Of a DNA stretch of 64,000 nucleotides, positions 8,731-17,599 are shown piece after piece. The notes beneath the pieces are model-generated. The model was given only the letters and a program-made list of their open reading frames with translations, ran no database searches and was not told the origin of the DNA. Position 1 is the first letter of the stretch. Each line of letters starts with the position of its first letter. Source of the stretch: Gilliamella sp. ESL0405. Lineage in GTDB: Bacteria > Pseudomonadota > Gammaproteobacteria > Enterobacterales > Orbaceae. The stretch covers positions 2,542,001 to 2,606,000 of the forward strand of contig NZ_CP048265.1 in NCBI RefSeq assembly GCF_019469205.1. The letters are read 5' to 3'. The translations under genes were made by a program, and so were the position numbers.

Positions 8731-8865
8731 TTATCTTTATTAATAACAGATAGTTGTCGTTTTTGATTTATTTTTCAGCAAAAAAATATTAAAAAAAATT
8801 TGCCAAAGGCTAATTTATTGCTATAGTTTAGCGCTTGCAAATAATCTGTACTTAAGGGGATTGCT

Positions 8866-9321
8866 GTGAAAAAGGAACAAAAATTAAATACATCTTCTCT
8901 TAGCCTACTTTCAATTGCTGGGCTAGAGCCTTATAAAGAGGCAAAAGATGAGGAGTATATGAATCCTAAGCAATTGAAACATTTCAAACTTATCTTAGAA
9001 GCATGGCTTTCACAACTTCAAGGTGAAATGGGGAAAACTGTGTCTCACATGCAAGATGAGGCTGCTAATTTTCCAGATCCAGCTGACCGGGCAACACAAG
9101 AAGAAGAGTTCAGTTTAGAATTACGTGCTCGTGATAGAGAACGAAAACTTATCAAAAAGATTGAAAAAACATTAAAGAAAATCGAATCCGATGATTTTGG
9201 TTATTGTGACTCTTGTGGTATTGAAATCGGTATTCGTCGTTTAGAAGCAAGACCAACAGCGGATTTATGTATCGACTGTAAAACACTTGCAGAACTCCGC
9301 GAAAAACAAATGGGTATATAA
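8866..9321 (+). CDS. dksA: RNA polymerase-binding transcription factor DksA
   Basis: Secondary-channel regulator of RNA polymerase that works with ppGpp to repress rRNA promoters and activate amino-acid genes. At 151 residues it is the usual family length. The coiled-coil tip carries the DPADRA sequence with the two essential aspartates. The C-terminal four-cysteine zinc finger is CDSC...CIDC, followed by [10 protein letters not shown]. Start ATG 8866 is preceded by AAGGGG. gluQ follows 38 bp downstream, the widespread dksA-gluQ arrangement. The likely target promoter rrn P1 is also in this window, near 46.4 kb. Confidence 0.96.
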   Translation: MKKEQKLNTSSLSLLSIAGLEPYKEAKDEEYMNPKQLKHFKLILEAWLSQLQGEMGKTVSHMQDEAANFPDPADRATQEEEFSLELRARDRERKLIKKIEKTLKKIESDDFGYCDSCGIEIGIRRLEARPTADLCIDCKTLAELREKQMGI

Positions 9322-9359
9322 TTCCCATTTAATCAATAAATTATCTTCATTAATCCGAT

Positions 9360-10256
9360 ATGCCTAAACGCTATATTGGTCGTTTTGCCCCGTCGCCTTC
9401 AGGGCCACTTCATTTTGGTTCATTGGTGACGGCTCTGGGTAGCTATCTTCAAGCCAAATCTTGCCAAGGTAAATGGTTAGTTCGGATTGAAGATATCGAC
9501 CCGCCCCGTGAGGCGAAAGGGGCATCATCCCTTATATTAAAAACACTTGAAGCCGTTGGCTTATATTGGGATGACAGCGTATTGTATCAATCAGCTTGTA
9601 GCGAGCGCTATTTAGATATACTGCATTCACTGTTAGCTAAGCAGCAAGCTTATTATTGCAACTGCACCCGTGCGCGCATTCACCAACTTGAAAATGGTAT
9701 TTATGATAATTATTGTCGCCAGCGATATTTAACCATTGGTCAGGGGCAACCTTTAGCGATTCGCTTAGCACAACATCATCCGATTTTTCAGTTTGAAGAT
9801 AAAATTCAAGGTTTACAAACAGTTGAGCCAGCTAAGGCAAAGGAAGATTTTATTATTCATCGAAAAGACGGGCTATTTGCCTATAATTTGGTTGTGGTGT
9901 TAGATGATCATTATCAAGGCATTAGCGAAATTGTGCGAGGTGCGGATCTATTGCCGGTTACCGCTCAACAAATTTCGCTTTATCAGTTGTTTGGCTATCC
10001 GGTGCCAACTTACTGCCATTTACCGCTCGTGTTGGATAATCACGGAAATAAACTTTCCAAGCAAAATCACGCTAAACCGATTGATTTAAACAATTTAACA
10101 GCGTTAACCGTTCAAGCTCTACAATTTTTAGGGCAACCTATCTTGCCGGATTGGCGAGATGCCAGCCAAACCGAACTGCTGCAATGGGCGATTGAACACT
10201 GGCAGTTAACCGATGTGCCACAACAAAATCGCCTATCACCCGCCAATATAGGATAG
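9360..10256 (+). CDS. gluQ: glutamyl-Q tRNA(Asp) synthetase
   Basis: A truncated glutamyl-tRNA synthetase paralogue (298 residues, no anticodon-binding domain) that attaches glutamate to the queuosine base of tRNA-Asp. Class I signatures are visible: a HIGH-like HFGS at residues 18-21 and the KMSKS-like KLSKQ near residue 230. A zinc-binding CNC...Y...C cluster lies near residues 100-120 (YYCNCTRARI, YDNYCR). It lies directly behind dksA. Its last 21 bp overlap the 3' end of convergent moaA, so the two C-termini are encoded on opposite strands of the same DNA. Confidence 0.94.
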   Translation: MPKRYIGRFAPSPSGPLHFGSLVTALGSYLQAKSCQGKWLVRIEDIDPPREAKGASSLILKTLEAVGLYWDDSVLYQSACSERYLDILHSLLAKQQAYYCNCTRARIHQLENGIYDNYCRQRYLTIGQGQPLAIRLAQHHPIFQFEDKIQGLQTVEPAKAKEDFIIHRKDGLFAYNLVVVLDDHYQGISEIVRGADLLPVTAQQISLYQLFGYPVPTYCHLPLVLDNHGNKLSKQNHAKPIDLNNLTALTVQALQFLGQPILPDWRDASQTELLQWAIEHWQLTDVPQQNRLSPANIG

Positions 10257-11210
10257 ATTTGGTAACATACCGATCTGATGCTCTTGCAGTAAATGTTTTT
10301 CCGGTTTTATCATTAATGAAGCGAGGATTCGAGCTTTAAGTTGGGCTTTTTGCGCTGGACTGACCAATAGGTCACGCAAATCAACCGCCGCTTGCCCAAA
10401 TAGGCAGTAATGCAACTGACCCAATGATGAGACTCGCAAACGGTTACAACTTTTACAAAAATCTTTTGAATACGGCATAATCAGCCCGATCTTGCCCTGA
10501 TAGTCGCTATGCGCATAAACCTTAGCCGGGCCGGATAACGGCGCTTTGGGTTGTAATTGCCAACCTTGCTCAATTAATTGCCGCTCAATCATTTGACCGG
10601 AAAAGTGATAACGTTGAAAAAAAGGCTGACTTTCAGCAGTTTCCATTAGTTCAATAAAGCGTAATTCAACTGGTCTATCTTTAAGCCAAATCAGGTAATC
10701 AGACAGGTTATCGTTAAGATTTTTCATCAATACAGTATTGATTTTAACTTTTTTAATGCCGACTTCTAACGCTTTTTCAACACCTAAAATTAATGAAGTT
10801 AATTTATCTTGCCCGGTGATGAGCTTAAACACGTGTGGCGAAAAACTATCAATACTCAGATTAATAGCGTTCAGACCGGCTTGCTGCCAATGCGCAATAT
10901 TTTTTAATAAACGTGATCCATTGGTGGTTATTGCCAGTTCAGTCACACTCGGATATGTGGCTATCAGCGATAGAATATCAATAAAATCACGACGTAAGGT
11001 CGGCTCGCCACCAGTTAAGCGAATTTTATGCACGCCAAGTTCGGTAAATGTTGAGACAACATTACCGATCTCATTAAGCGATAAAAACTGATGTTCTTTG
11101 TTGGGGCGATAACCGTCAGGCAAACAGTATTGACACTGAAAATTACACTGCTCGGTAATCGACAAGCGTAGATATTGAAATCGACGCTGAAAATTATCCA
11201 TTAATTGCAT
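10236..11210 (-). CDS. moaA: GTP 3',8-cyclase (molybdopterin biosynthesis)
   Basis: Radical-SAM enzyme for the first step of molybdenum-cofactor synthesis, converting GTP to 3',8-cyclo-GTP. It has 324 residues. The SAM cluster motif is C22-x3-C26-x2-C29 (CNFQCQYC). The LTGGEPTLR motif and the C-terminal cluster CKSCNRLRVSSLGQLHYC are intact, and it ends in the GG tail needed for activity. Moa partners (moaC, moaE) are not in the window. The cofactor serves the formate dehydrogenase at 30 kb and presumably the Dms enzyme at the right edge. ATG 11210 is used, but ATG 11201 (MDNFQRRF) is also possible. Confidence 0.95.
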   Translation of the reverse strand: MQLMDNFQRRFQYLRLSITEQCNFQCQYCLPDGYRPNKEHQFLSLNEIGNVVSTFTELGVHKIRLTGGEPTLRRDFIDILSLIATYPSVTELAITTNGSRLLKNIAHWQQAGLNAINLSIDSFSPHVFKLITGQDKLTSLILGVEKALEVGIKKVKINTVLMKNLNDNLSDYLIWLKDRPVELRFIELMETAESQPFFQRYHFSGQMIERQLIEQGWQLQPKAPLSGPAKVYAHSDYQGKIGLIMPYSKDFCKSCNRLRVSSLGQLHYCLFGQAAVDLRDLLVSPAQKAQLKARILASLMIKPEKHLLQEHQIGMLPNLSYIGG

Positions 11211-11330
11211 ATCACAAACACCTTATCCAAATCGGGAAGCATAGCCATTTCTGCGCTATACCGCGGCTAGTCCACCATATGAAATCCAAACTCACTTAGG
11301 TGAAAAAGCTTCAGAGTTTGTTTAAGTCTA
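11211..11330 (-). promoter_or_regulatory. structured leader of moaA, possible Moco-type element
   Basis: About 110 nt lie upstream of moaA. Read on the minus strand they contain a hairpin (GTATAGC ... GCTATGC, around 11236-11260), then a CTTCCC segment and a purine-rich stretch before the start codon. Many gammaproteobacterial moaA genes carry a molybdenum-cofactor RNA here. I cannot confirm the consensus by eye, so this is only a candidate. Confidence 0.3.
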
Positions 11331-11360
11331 GCATAGACACTATTTATTGACTACGGACAA

Positions 11361-12365
11361 TTAATTGTTATCACTATTCGATGATTGATTAGAGGATTCA
11401 ATTTCATCATTATTACTTTCAGTATGAATAACGGTGATGTAATTGGGTATAGTCGGCGCACAGCGATAAAGATAGACCCACTGCATACCATTTTGTTCAA
11501 TTTTTATGTATTGCTTAATTAATTTGTCACTTTCAGTATCGCTAGGCGATTGTTGATCTTTATATTGATCAAGAAATTCTTTTATTATTTCCTCACCCTC
11601 GGTTAATGGGCCTTGATAATTTGCTATATAATCTGCACTTAACTGCTCTAATTTCTTTAAGAATAAGGCTTGCTCTTTTTCAATATTAAACTGCTTAGGA
11701 TTATGATAGCCTAAAGTGGTATAAATCCTGTCTGCGATCGGTGAACCTGTGTTGACTTGTTTTTTTTTGCCACAAAATATATTTAAAGGGAGCAACAATA
11801 TTACCCCCAAAATAAAGAGATACGATGTCGGTACCAATGAGATTTGCAAATAGAGCTGTATCAAGCCCCAAATACAACTTGAAATGCCGATCAGCTCCAA
11901 GACCTTTACAATCAGTGATGTGCGAGTTTTAGGATTTTCAACGCTCGCTTCTGTACCCTCTATAACATAAGGATGCATCCATATTATATGATCAGCAGGT
12001 CGACGTAGCGCATAGGCAAAATAGCTACCACCGTCAATTGGGTCAACCACTACCTCAACATAATCACCGTCAGCAAAAGCAACACGACTACAAACCCCTT
12101 CAATTAGCTTATCACCTAATTTAAATCGGTAATATTGTTCAATATTTGGCGTATCGCCCTTGCCGGCTGAATCCTGTGCAGCAATCATTTGATTGATTTT
12201 ATACACCACAGCGAGATAACCGATTGAGTTTAAATTAATATCCGCACACCCAGCTAATTGGCGGGCTTGAATAAAAGTCTCTCGTGATGAATAGACAGCT
12301 AAATCCGTGATATAACCAGTGATAATTTGATAATGTGCAATCGAGGTTGTGGTGCAAGATTTCAT
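11361..12365 (-). CDS. membrane protein resembling putative T6SS effector family (paralogue 1)
   Basis: A 334-residue protein with a soluble N-terminal part of about 145 residues and two adjacent hydrophobic segments near residues 153-200. A charged cytoplasmic-like C-terminus follows, rich in E/D/S and ending in poly-Ser/Asn. The block GVCSRVAFADGDYVEVVV followed by AYALRRPADHIIWMHPYV matches its neighbour at 12398. As I recall, it also matches an enterobacterial family named putative type VI secretion system effector. ATG 12365 has an AAGGAA site. No T6SS structural gene is in the window, so toxin, immunity or unrelated envelope roles all remain open. Confidence 0.65.
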   Translation of the reverse strand: MKSCTTTSIAHYQIITGYITDLAVYSSRETFIQARQLAGCADINLNSIGYLAVVYKINQMIAAQDSAGKGDTPNIEQYYRFKLGDKLIEGVCSRVAFADGDYVEVVVDPIDGGSYFAYALRRPADHIIWMHPYVIEGTEASVENPKTRTSLIVKVLELIGISSCIWGLIQLYLQISLVPTSYLFILGVILLLPLNIFCGKKKQVNTGSPIADRIYTTLGYHNPKQFNIEKEQALFLKKLEQLSADYIANYQGPLTEGEEIIKEFLDQYKDQQSPSDTESDKLIKQYIKIEQNGMQWVYLYRCAPTIPNYITVIHTESNNDEIESSNQSSNSDNN

Positions 12366-12397
12366 AAAATTCCTTCTTTGTTATTCGTTGATGCTAT

Positions 12398-13141
12398 CTA
12401 GTCAATAATTGGTAGCCAGTTAGGTAATGTTGGCGTTTTACAATAATAATCACATTCGCCTTTAAATTGCGCTAACGGTTTAAATTCGGGTGTCTGCGGA
12501 TCATTAAATATGTCACTGGCACCTGCACGATATAATTTTTTAAATCGTATGGTTTCGCCAGCAACGCTATGTCGCCAAGGTTTTGGATAACCCCAAGAAG
12601 CTAAAACTTGATTACCAAAAAACGAGTACCCGCCACCTGCCGCAAAGAAGATGAAAATAATGCTAAATATCCACCCCCAAAAACTATATTTAATTACATT
12701 AAGCAGGTAACTCAATGACGCATCATTGCAAAGGCTTATAATTAAAAATACAAGACAACAAATCACAACCATAATCGTAGTTAAAATAAAGTTTATTTTC
12801 AAAAATTCACATGTTGACATGCCAATATAACGGGGAAAAATCAACATGTGTTGCGCTGGAATTCGAATGGCATAGCATTGATAAGTATCGTAGTCTTGTG
12901 GCGGTTTGACCAGCATTTCAACATAGTCACCCTCTTCAAAAGCAATGAGGCTAACTCGCCCTTCGACCGCATGATTACCCACATAACAGGTGAAGTATTT
13001 TCCTTTTAACAACGGGCGAGATTTGAATAAATAACTAAAAAAAGCCAGAATGGATGAGATTAATAGCAGAGTTTGATCGTCCTTTTCTCCTTTCTTCAAC
13101 TTACTGACAGTCCCTTTAAGTAAATAAAAATCTTTTTTCAT
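12398..13141 (-). CDS. membrane protein resembling putative T6SS effector family (paralogue 2)
   Basis: About 247 residues from ATG 13141. A TTG at 13192 would add 17 residues, and the start is uncertain because neither has a clear ribosome-binding site. The product shares the block GRVSLIAFEEGDYVEMLV then CYAIRIPAQHMLIFPRYI with the downstream paralogue. A pair of long hydrophobic segments follows in the middle, then a LASWGYPKPWRHS motif corresponding to TLGYHNPKQFN in the paralogue. The two genes are 32 bp apart on one strand and probably arose by duplication. Function unknown. Confidence 0.65.
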   Translation of the reverse strand: MKKDFYLLKGTVSKLKKGEKDDQTLLLISSILAFFSYLFKSRPLLKGKYFTCYVGNHAVEGRVSLIAFEEGDYVEMLVKPPQDYDTYQCYAIRIPAQHMLIFPRYIGMSTCEFLKINFILTTIMVVICCLVFLIISLCNDASLSYLLNVIKYSFWGWIFSIIFIFFAAGGGYSFFGNQVLASWGYPKPWRHSVAGETIRFKKLYRAGASDIFNDPQTPEFKPLAQFKGECDYYCKTPTLPNWLPIID

Positions 13142-13365
13142 TGATAACTCGCTAACTTTGATTAATACCTTGTAGTCTGAATAATATGACAATTTTTAAC
13201 GTTTTTTGCTTATTATAGGGGATTTATTTATTTCATAACTAGAAAATTTTTTTCATTCACTCTATTACCCTATATTTTTAGGTTATTTGCAGCTTTGCTT
13301 AGTATTCATTCTATTTCGGTATATAATGATTTCCTTGTCGATAAAACCGTCAAATGGAGGTTGTG

Positions 13366-14742
13366 ATGATCACCCAAGTAAGCCCTTTTGGATCAATGGA
13401 TTTGCTGGCACAAGCTGAGGTTGATATTTTAAAAAAATCAGCCAATAGTGAACTCTATCAGCTATTTAGAAATTGTGCATTAGCGACACTTAATGCCGGC
13501 AGTAAAACCGATAGTACTAAAGAACTTTTAGATAGATTTAAATCGTTTGAAGTCAATGTTATTAGTAAAGAGCGTGGGGTCAAATTAGAGCTTATTGATG
13601 CCCCGGAAAGCGCTTTTGTCGATAAGAAAATTATTCGCTCAATACAGGCAAATCTTTTTGCGGTGTTGCGTGATATTCTTTTCTTAAACAGCCAAATTAG
13701 TGCAGTAAAACAGTTAGTTTCCAATGTGAAACTTGAAAAAGATCTCTCCTATTACATCACCAACCTTGTGTTTTCGATTTTGCGTAACGCCAATGCGCTA
13801 CATGTTGGCGAAGAGCCTAACCTTATTGTTTGTTGGGGTGGGCATTCGATTAATGAAAACGAATACTATTATGCCCGTCAAGTCGGCATGCAGTTAGGGC
13901 TACGTGAGCTTAATATCTGCACTGGCTGTGGACCCGGCATTATGGAAGCCCCAATGAAAGGCGCCGCTGTTGGTCATGCTCAGCAACGTTATAAAGAAAG
14001 CCGATTTATTGGTATGACAGAGCCTTCAATCATTGCCGCTGAGCCACCTAATGCACTGGTAAATGAACTTATTATTATGCCGGATATTGAAAAACGACTT
14101 GAAGCGTTTGTCCGTATCGCGCACGGTATTGTGATTTTTCCAGGCGGTCCGGGCACTGCTGAAGAGCTGCTTTATATTTTGGGTATTTTGTTAAATCCGG
14201 CCAATAAAAATCAAACCTTACCGCTTATTTTAACCGGTCCAAAAGAGTGTGAAGATTATTTTACGGCAATCGATGACTTTATTCGTAATACCCTTGGTGA
14301 ACAAGCGACTCAACTTTATCAAATTGTGATTGATTCACCGGAAAAGGTCGCTCGGATTATGAAAGAAGGGGTCAAACAGGTTAAATCTTCTCGCTTAAAA
14401 ACCGGCGATGCTTATGGATTTAACTGGCTGCTGAAAATCGATGAATCACTCCAGCATCCGTTTACGCCAATTCATGAAAATATGGCTGCGCTGAATTTAC
14501 ATAAAGATCAACCGGTTGAGCTATTAGCCGCCGACTTACGCCGTGCTTTTTCCGGTATTGTTGCCGGCAATGTCAAAGAGTTTGGCATGAAGCAAATTGC
14601 TGAACATGGTCCATACAAGTTGCAAGGAGATCGTGAGCTGATGAAACAGTTGGATAATCTGTTACGCAGTTTTGTTAAACAAGATCGGATGAAATTACCG
14701 GGCGGAAGCGCTTATCAGCCATGTTATGAGATCTGTTATTAG
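13366..14742 (+). CDS. ppnN: pyrimidine/purine nucleotide 5'-monophosphate nucleosidase
   Basis: Cytoplasmic enzyme (formerly YgdH) that hydrolyses nucleotide monophosphates to base plus ribose 5-phosphate; the E. coli enzyme is activated by ppGpp. The 458-residue product begins [20 protein letters not shown] like the E. coli protein. ATG 13366 is chosen over 13354 because GGAGG lies about 8 bp upstream of it and overlaps the earlier ATG. The lysine-decarboxylase-like (LOG) fold motif [11 protein letters not shown] and the [10 protein letters not shown] loop are present. A near-consensus -10 TATAAT lies at 13322-13327. It is divergent from the paralogous membrane-protein pair. Confidence 0.94.
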   Translation: MITQVSPFGSMDLLAQAEVDILKKSANSELYQLFRNCALATLNAGSKTDSTKELLDRFKSFEVNVISKERGVKLELIDAPESAFVDKKIIRSIQANLFAVLRDILFLNSQISAVKQLVSNVKLEKDLSYYITNLVFSILRNANALHVGEEPNLIVCWGGHSINENEYYYARQVGMQLGLRELNICTGCGPGIMEAPMKGAAVGHAQQRYKESRFIGMTEPSIIAAEPPNALVNELIIMPDIEKRLEAFVRIAHGIVIFPGGPGTAEELLYILGILLNPANKNQTLPLILTGPKECEDYFTAIDDFIRNTLGEQATQLYQIVIDSPEKVARIMKEGVKQVKSSRLKTGDAYGFNWLLKIDESLQHPFTPIHENMAALNLHKDQPVELLAADLRRAFSGIVAGNVKEFGMKQIAEHGPYKLQGDRELMKQLDNLLRSFVKQDRMKLPGGSAYQPCYEICY

Positions 14743-14771
14743 TCCTGTTAATTATATCCTTTAATGATATC

Positions 14772-14805
14772 ACTACTCTGCCAGCAAAGATGTCGGCAGA
14801 GTAGT
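14772..14805. terminator. hairpin between convergent ppnN and radA
   Basis: A perfect 11-bp stem (ACTACTCTGCC at 14772-14782, GGCAGAGTAGT at 14795-14805) with a 12-nt loop lies between two convergent stop codons. There is no long T tract on either side, so termination efficiency is uncertain. Confidence 0.55.
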
Positions 14806-14821
14806 TAGCAAGTAGCTAAAA

Positions 14822-16204
14822 TCATGACAAATCATTCAAGATATCTAACGCTTCAGATACTTTTTTCACACCAAAAACTTGCATATTTTCCGGTCTCTTT
14901 TTGGGCATATTAGCTATAGGGACGATCGCCTTTTTAAAGCCATGTTTAGCCGCTTCGGCAATTCGCTCTTGCCCACTAGGAACCGGTCTGATTTCACCAC
15001 CTAAACCAATTTCGCCAAAAATGACCACATCTTGCGGTAACGGGCGATTGCGAAAACTTGAAACTAAGGCCGCGATTAAAGCTAAATCGGCGCTGGTTTC
15101 TGTCACTTTTACGCCACCGACCACATTGACAAAAATATCTTGATCGGCCATTTGTAATCCACCATGTCGATGCAATACCGCCAACAACAGTGCTAAGCGA
15201 TTTTGATCTAAGCCCACGGTCACTCGCCTTGGGTTGCCATACATGGAGTGATCAACCAGCGCTTGAATCTCTACCAGCAATGGACGGGTACCTTCCCATA
15301 ACACCATAACGGAGCTACCGGGTAGCATTTCATCACCCCGACTTAAAAATATTGCTGACGGGTTACTTACCTCTTTCAAACCTTGTTCAGTCATGGCAAA
15401 AACGCCAAGTTCATTCACTGCACCAAAACGGTTTTTATGGCTGCGCAGCGTTCTAAACCTTGAATCGGCATCACCGTCTAATAATATTGAGCAGTCAATG
15501 CAGTGTTCCAGCACTTTAGGCCCCGCAAGCGAACCGTCTTTAGTCACATGACCGACCATAATAATGGCAATACCTTTGGTTTTGGCAAAGCGAGTTAAAT
15601 AAGCGGCGGTTTCCCGTACTTGCGCAACACTACCGGGCGAGGATTGAATATCAGACAGATGCATCACTTGTATCGAATCAATCACCATAAGTTTTGGTTG
15701 AGATTGATCGGCCAGTAAACAGATCTGCTCGATACTGGTTTCAGACAGCATGTTGATATTATCGGTCGGTAAACCTAATCGGTGGGCGCGCATTGCGACT
15801 TGTTGTAAAGACTCTTCACCGGTCACATAAAGGGTGTTCATGTGCGCTGAGAGTTTACTCATCGTTTGCAATAGTAAGGTACTTTTACCGGCGCCGGGAT
15901 TACCACCGATCAATATCGCACTTCCCGGCACTACGCCGCCACCGAGCACCCGATCGAATTCAGAAAATCCAGTTGAGAATCTCGGTAGCGCTTCTAAACT
16001 AATTTCAGATAATTTTTGGATTTTTGCTTGCCCAGCGACACTGCCGGCATAGCCTGTTAATCGTTCATTACGTGATGATGAGCTTGCAAGCCTAACTTCG
16101 GTTATGGTGTTCCAAGCATGACAAGCACTACATTGCCCTTGCCAACGTGGATAATCAGCCCCGCAATCATTACAAACATACGCACGTTTAACACTTTTTG
16201 CCAA
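14822..16204 (-). CDS. radA: DNA repair protein RadA (branch-migration ATPase)
   Basis: RecA-related ATPase that processes recombination intermediates. At 460 residues it is full length. It has an N-terminal zinc finger C11-x2-C14...C25-x2-C28, Walker A GGNPGAGKST, the RadA-specific KNRFG motif (SHKNRFGAVNELG) and a C-terminal Lon-protease-like domain (VTETSADLALIAALVSS, GEIGLGGEIRPV). It starts 9 bp after serB on the same strand, the conserved serB-radA operon. Confidence 0.96.
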   Translation of the reverse strand: MAKSVKRAYVCNDCGADYPRWQGQCSACHAWNTITEVRLASSSSRNERLTGYAGSVAGQAKIQKLSEISLEALPRFSTGFSEFDRVLGGGVVPGSAILIGGNPGAGKSTLLLQTMSKLSAHMNTLYVTGEESLQQVAMRAHRLGLPTDNINMLSETSIEQICLLADQSQPKLMVIDSIQVMHLSDIQSSPGSVAQVRETAAYLTRFAKTKGIAIIMVGHVTKDGSLAGPKVLEHCIDCSILLDGDADSRFRTLRSHKNRFGAVNELGVFAMTEQGLKEVSNPSAIFLSRGDEMLPGSSVMVLWEGTRPLLVEIQALVDHSMYGNPRRVTVGLDQNRLALLLAVLHRHGGLQMADQDIFVNVVGGVKVTETSADLALIAALVSSFRNRPLPQDVVIFGEIGLGGEIRPVPSGQERIAEAAKHGFKKAIVPIANMPKKRPENMQVFGVKKVSEALDILNDLS

Positions 16205-16213
16205 ATTATTCTC

Positions 16214-17188
16214 CTAACCTTCACTTAATAAACTTGTCGATAAGATACACCATAATCCAGTTAAATCTGCATAATTAATGCTAATTCTCGCCTTTTCTAC
16301 CACTTTTGGTTTGCCATGATAAGCAACCCCAAGACCAGCAATACGAATCATCATTAAATCGTTGGCACCATCGCCAATTGCCACAGTTTGTTCAATAGGA
16401 ATATTTAATGAGGCGGCTAATTGTTGTAAAGTGCGAGCCTTATATTTAGCATCGACAATTTGACCGATGACTTTACCGGTTAAGCGATTGTTTTTAATCT
16501 CTAACTCATTGGCATACGCATCAACTAACTTTAATTTCTGCTTTAGGTGATCAGCAAAATAGGTAAAACCGCCAGAGGCAATGGCAACATGCCAACCTTT
16601 TTTATGTAGCTCTTTAACCAAATAGGTTAATCCCGATGTCATTGGTAGTGACTGTTTAACTTGCTGTAAGATATCTTGATGTGCCCCTTTTAAAGTTGCG
16701 ACTCGTTTACGTAGACTGGTTGCAAAATCAAGCTCACCTCGCATGGCTTGTTCGGTAACGGCTGCAACTTGCTCGCCAACGCCATGCAGTTTTGCCAGTT
16801 CATCAATGCATTCAATAGTAATTGCCGTTGAATCCATATCCATAACCAATAAGCCCGGTGAATTTAAAGTTGGCAAATTATCGATAGGTGAAACGTCAAT
16901 ACCTAATGCCAGCGAAATTGATTTCGCTTTTTTGGGGATCATACCGGCAATACGGACAATTTGATAAGATTTCACTTTCCAAGATGACACTATCACCATT
17001 GGCATTGCCAATTGTCTTTGGAAGTTCGATAAAATCGTTTTATTTAATTTTTTACCATAAATAATCCAACCTGTTTTACCGGCATTATAGTCAAGCGGTA
17101 CCACTTCACAGCCATTTAAAGATAAAGGTAAACCTTGCCAGTATTGAATATTTTCGGGGAGATCATTATAGGTTAATGTGTAAGCCAT
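16214..17188 (-). CDS. serB: phosphoserine phosphatase
   Basis: HAD-superfamily enzyme for the last step of serine biosynthesis. The 324-residue product has the HAD nucleophile motif DMDST at residues 117-121, motif II in AIASGGFTYF and motif III/IV in AIGDGANDLMMI. The N-terminal extension of about 100 residues resembles the E. coli enzyme. The gene is the first of the serB-radA unit. Confidence 0.95.
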   Translation of the reverse strand: MAYTLTYNDLPENIQYWQGLPLSLNGCEVVPLDYNAGKTGWIIYGKKLNKTILSNFQRQLAMPMVIVSSWKVKSYQIVRIAGMIPKKAKSISLALGIDVSPIDNLPTLNSPGLLVMDMDSTAITIECIDELAKLHGVGEQVAAVTEQAMRGELDFATSLRKRVATLKGAHQDILQQVKQSLPMTSGLTYLVKELHKKGWHVAIASGGFTYFADHLKQKLKLVDAYANELEIKNNRLTGKVIGQIVDAKYKARTLQQLAASLNIPIEQTVAIGDGANDLMMIRIAGLGVAYHGKPKVVEKARISINYADLTGLWCILSTSLLSEG

Positions 17189-17392
17189 AACAAAAATCTT
17201 AATAACGCAAAACAGATTTGGAATTTATCATATCTATCAAAAATTGTCCAAGTAAGGATTATAAGATGTTATTAATTGAAATTTCGGACTAAAAAACTCT
17301 GCTCATCAACTTTTTTTGCAAAAAAATGGGGTCATTGTTAATCAATATTTATTGCCTTTAGTTTGGTTTAGTTTAGAAATGACAAAATAACA

Positions 17393-17569
17393 CTAAACGG
17401 CTTGTCCCCACAAACACAGCTGTTCAAGTGCCGGACCAATTTTTTCACCCAAAGGGGTTAATTTATATAACACTTTAAGTGGTGGTTTTTCACCATATAC
17501 ACGGCGAGTAATAAGTTGATCTTCTTCCAACTTTTTAAGCTGGATGCTGAGTGTTAATGCTTTATTCAT
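17393..17569 (-). pseudogene. HxlR-type transcriptional regulator remnant
   Basis: A 58-codon frame on the minus strand encodes a C-terminal piece of an HxlR-family winged helix. LKKLEEDQLITRRVYGE, followed by LYKLTPLGEKIGPALEQL and a closing LCLWGQ, corresponds to the recognition-helix end, wing and last helix of the family. The N-terminal half (the CPI...GGKW region and first HTH helices) is missing, and the upstream DNA does not encode it in any frame I could follow. It is most likely a decayed gene rather than a functional small protein. The remaining 200 bp up to serB hold nothing I recognise. Confidence 0.7.
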
Positions 17570-17599
17570 TTTTCATAGTGCATGTTTTTTTTAAATGCA

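Noticed and set aside
17393-17569. Functional small HxlR regulator.
   Set aside because: The N-terminal half of the winged helix, including most of the HTH, is missing and cannot be recovered in upstream frames.
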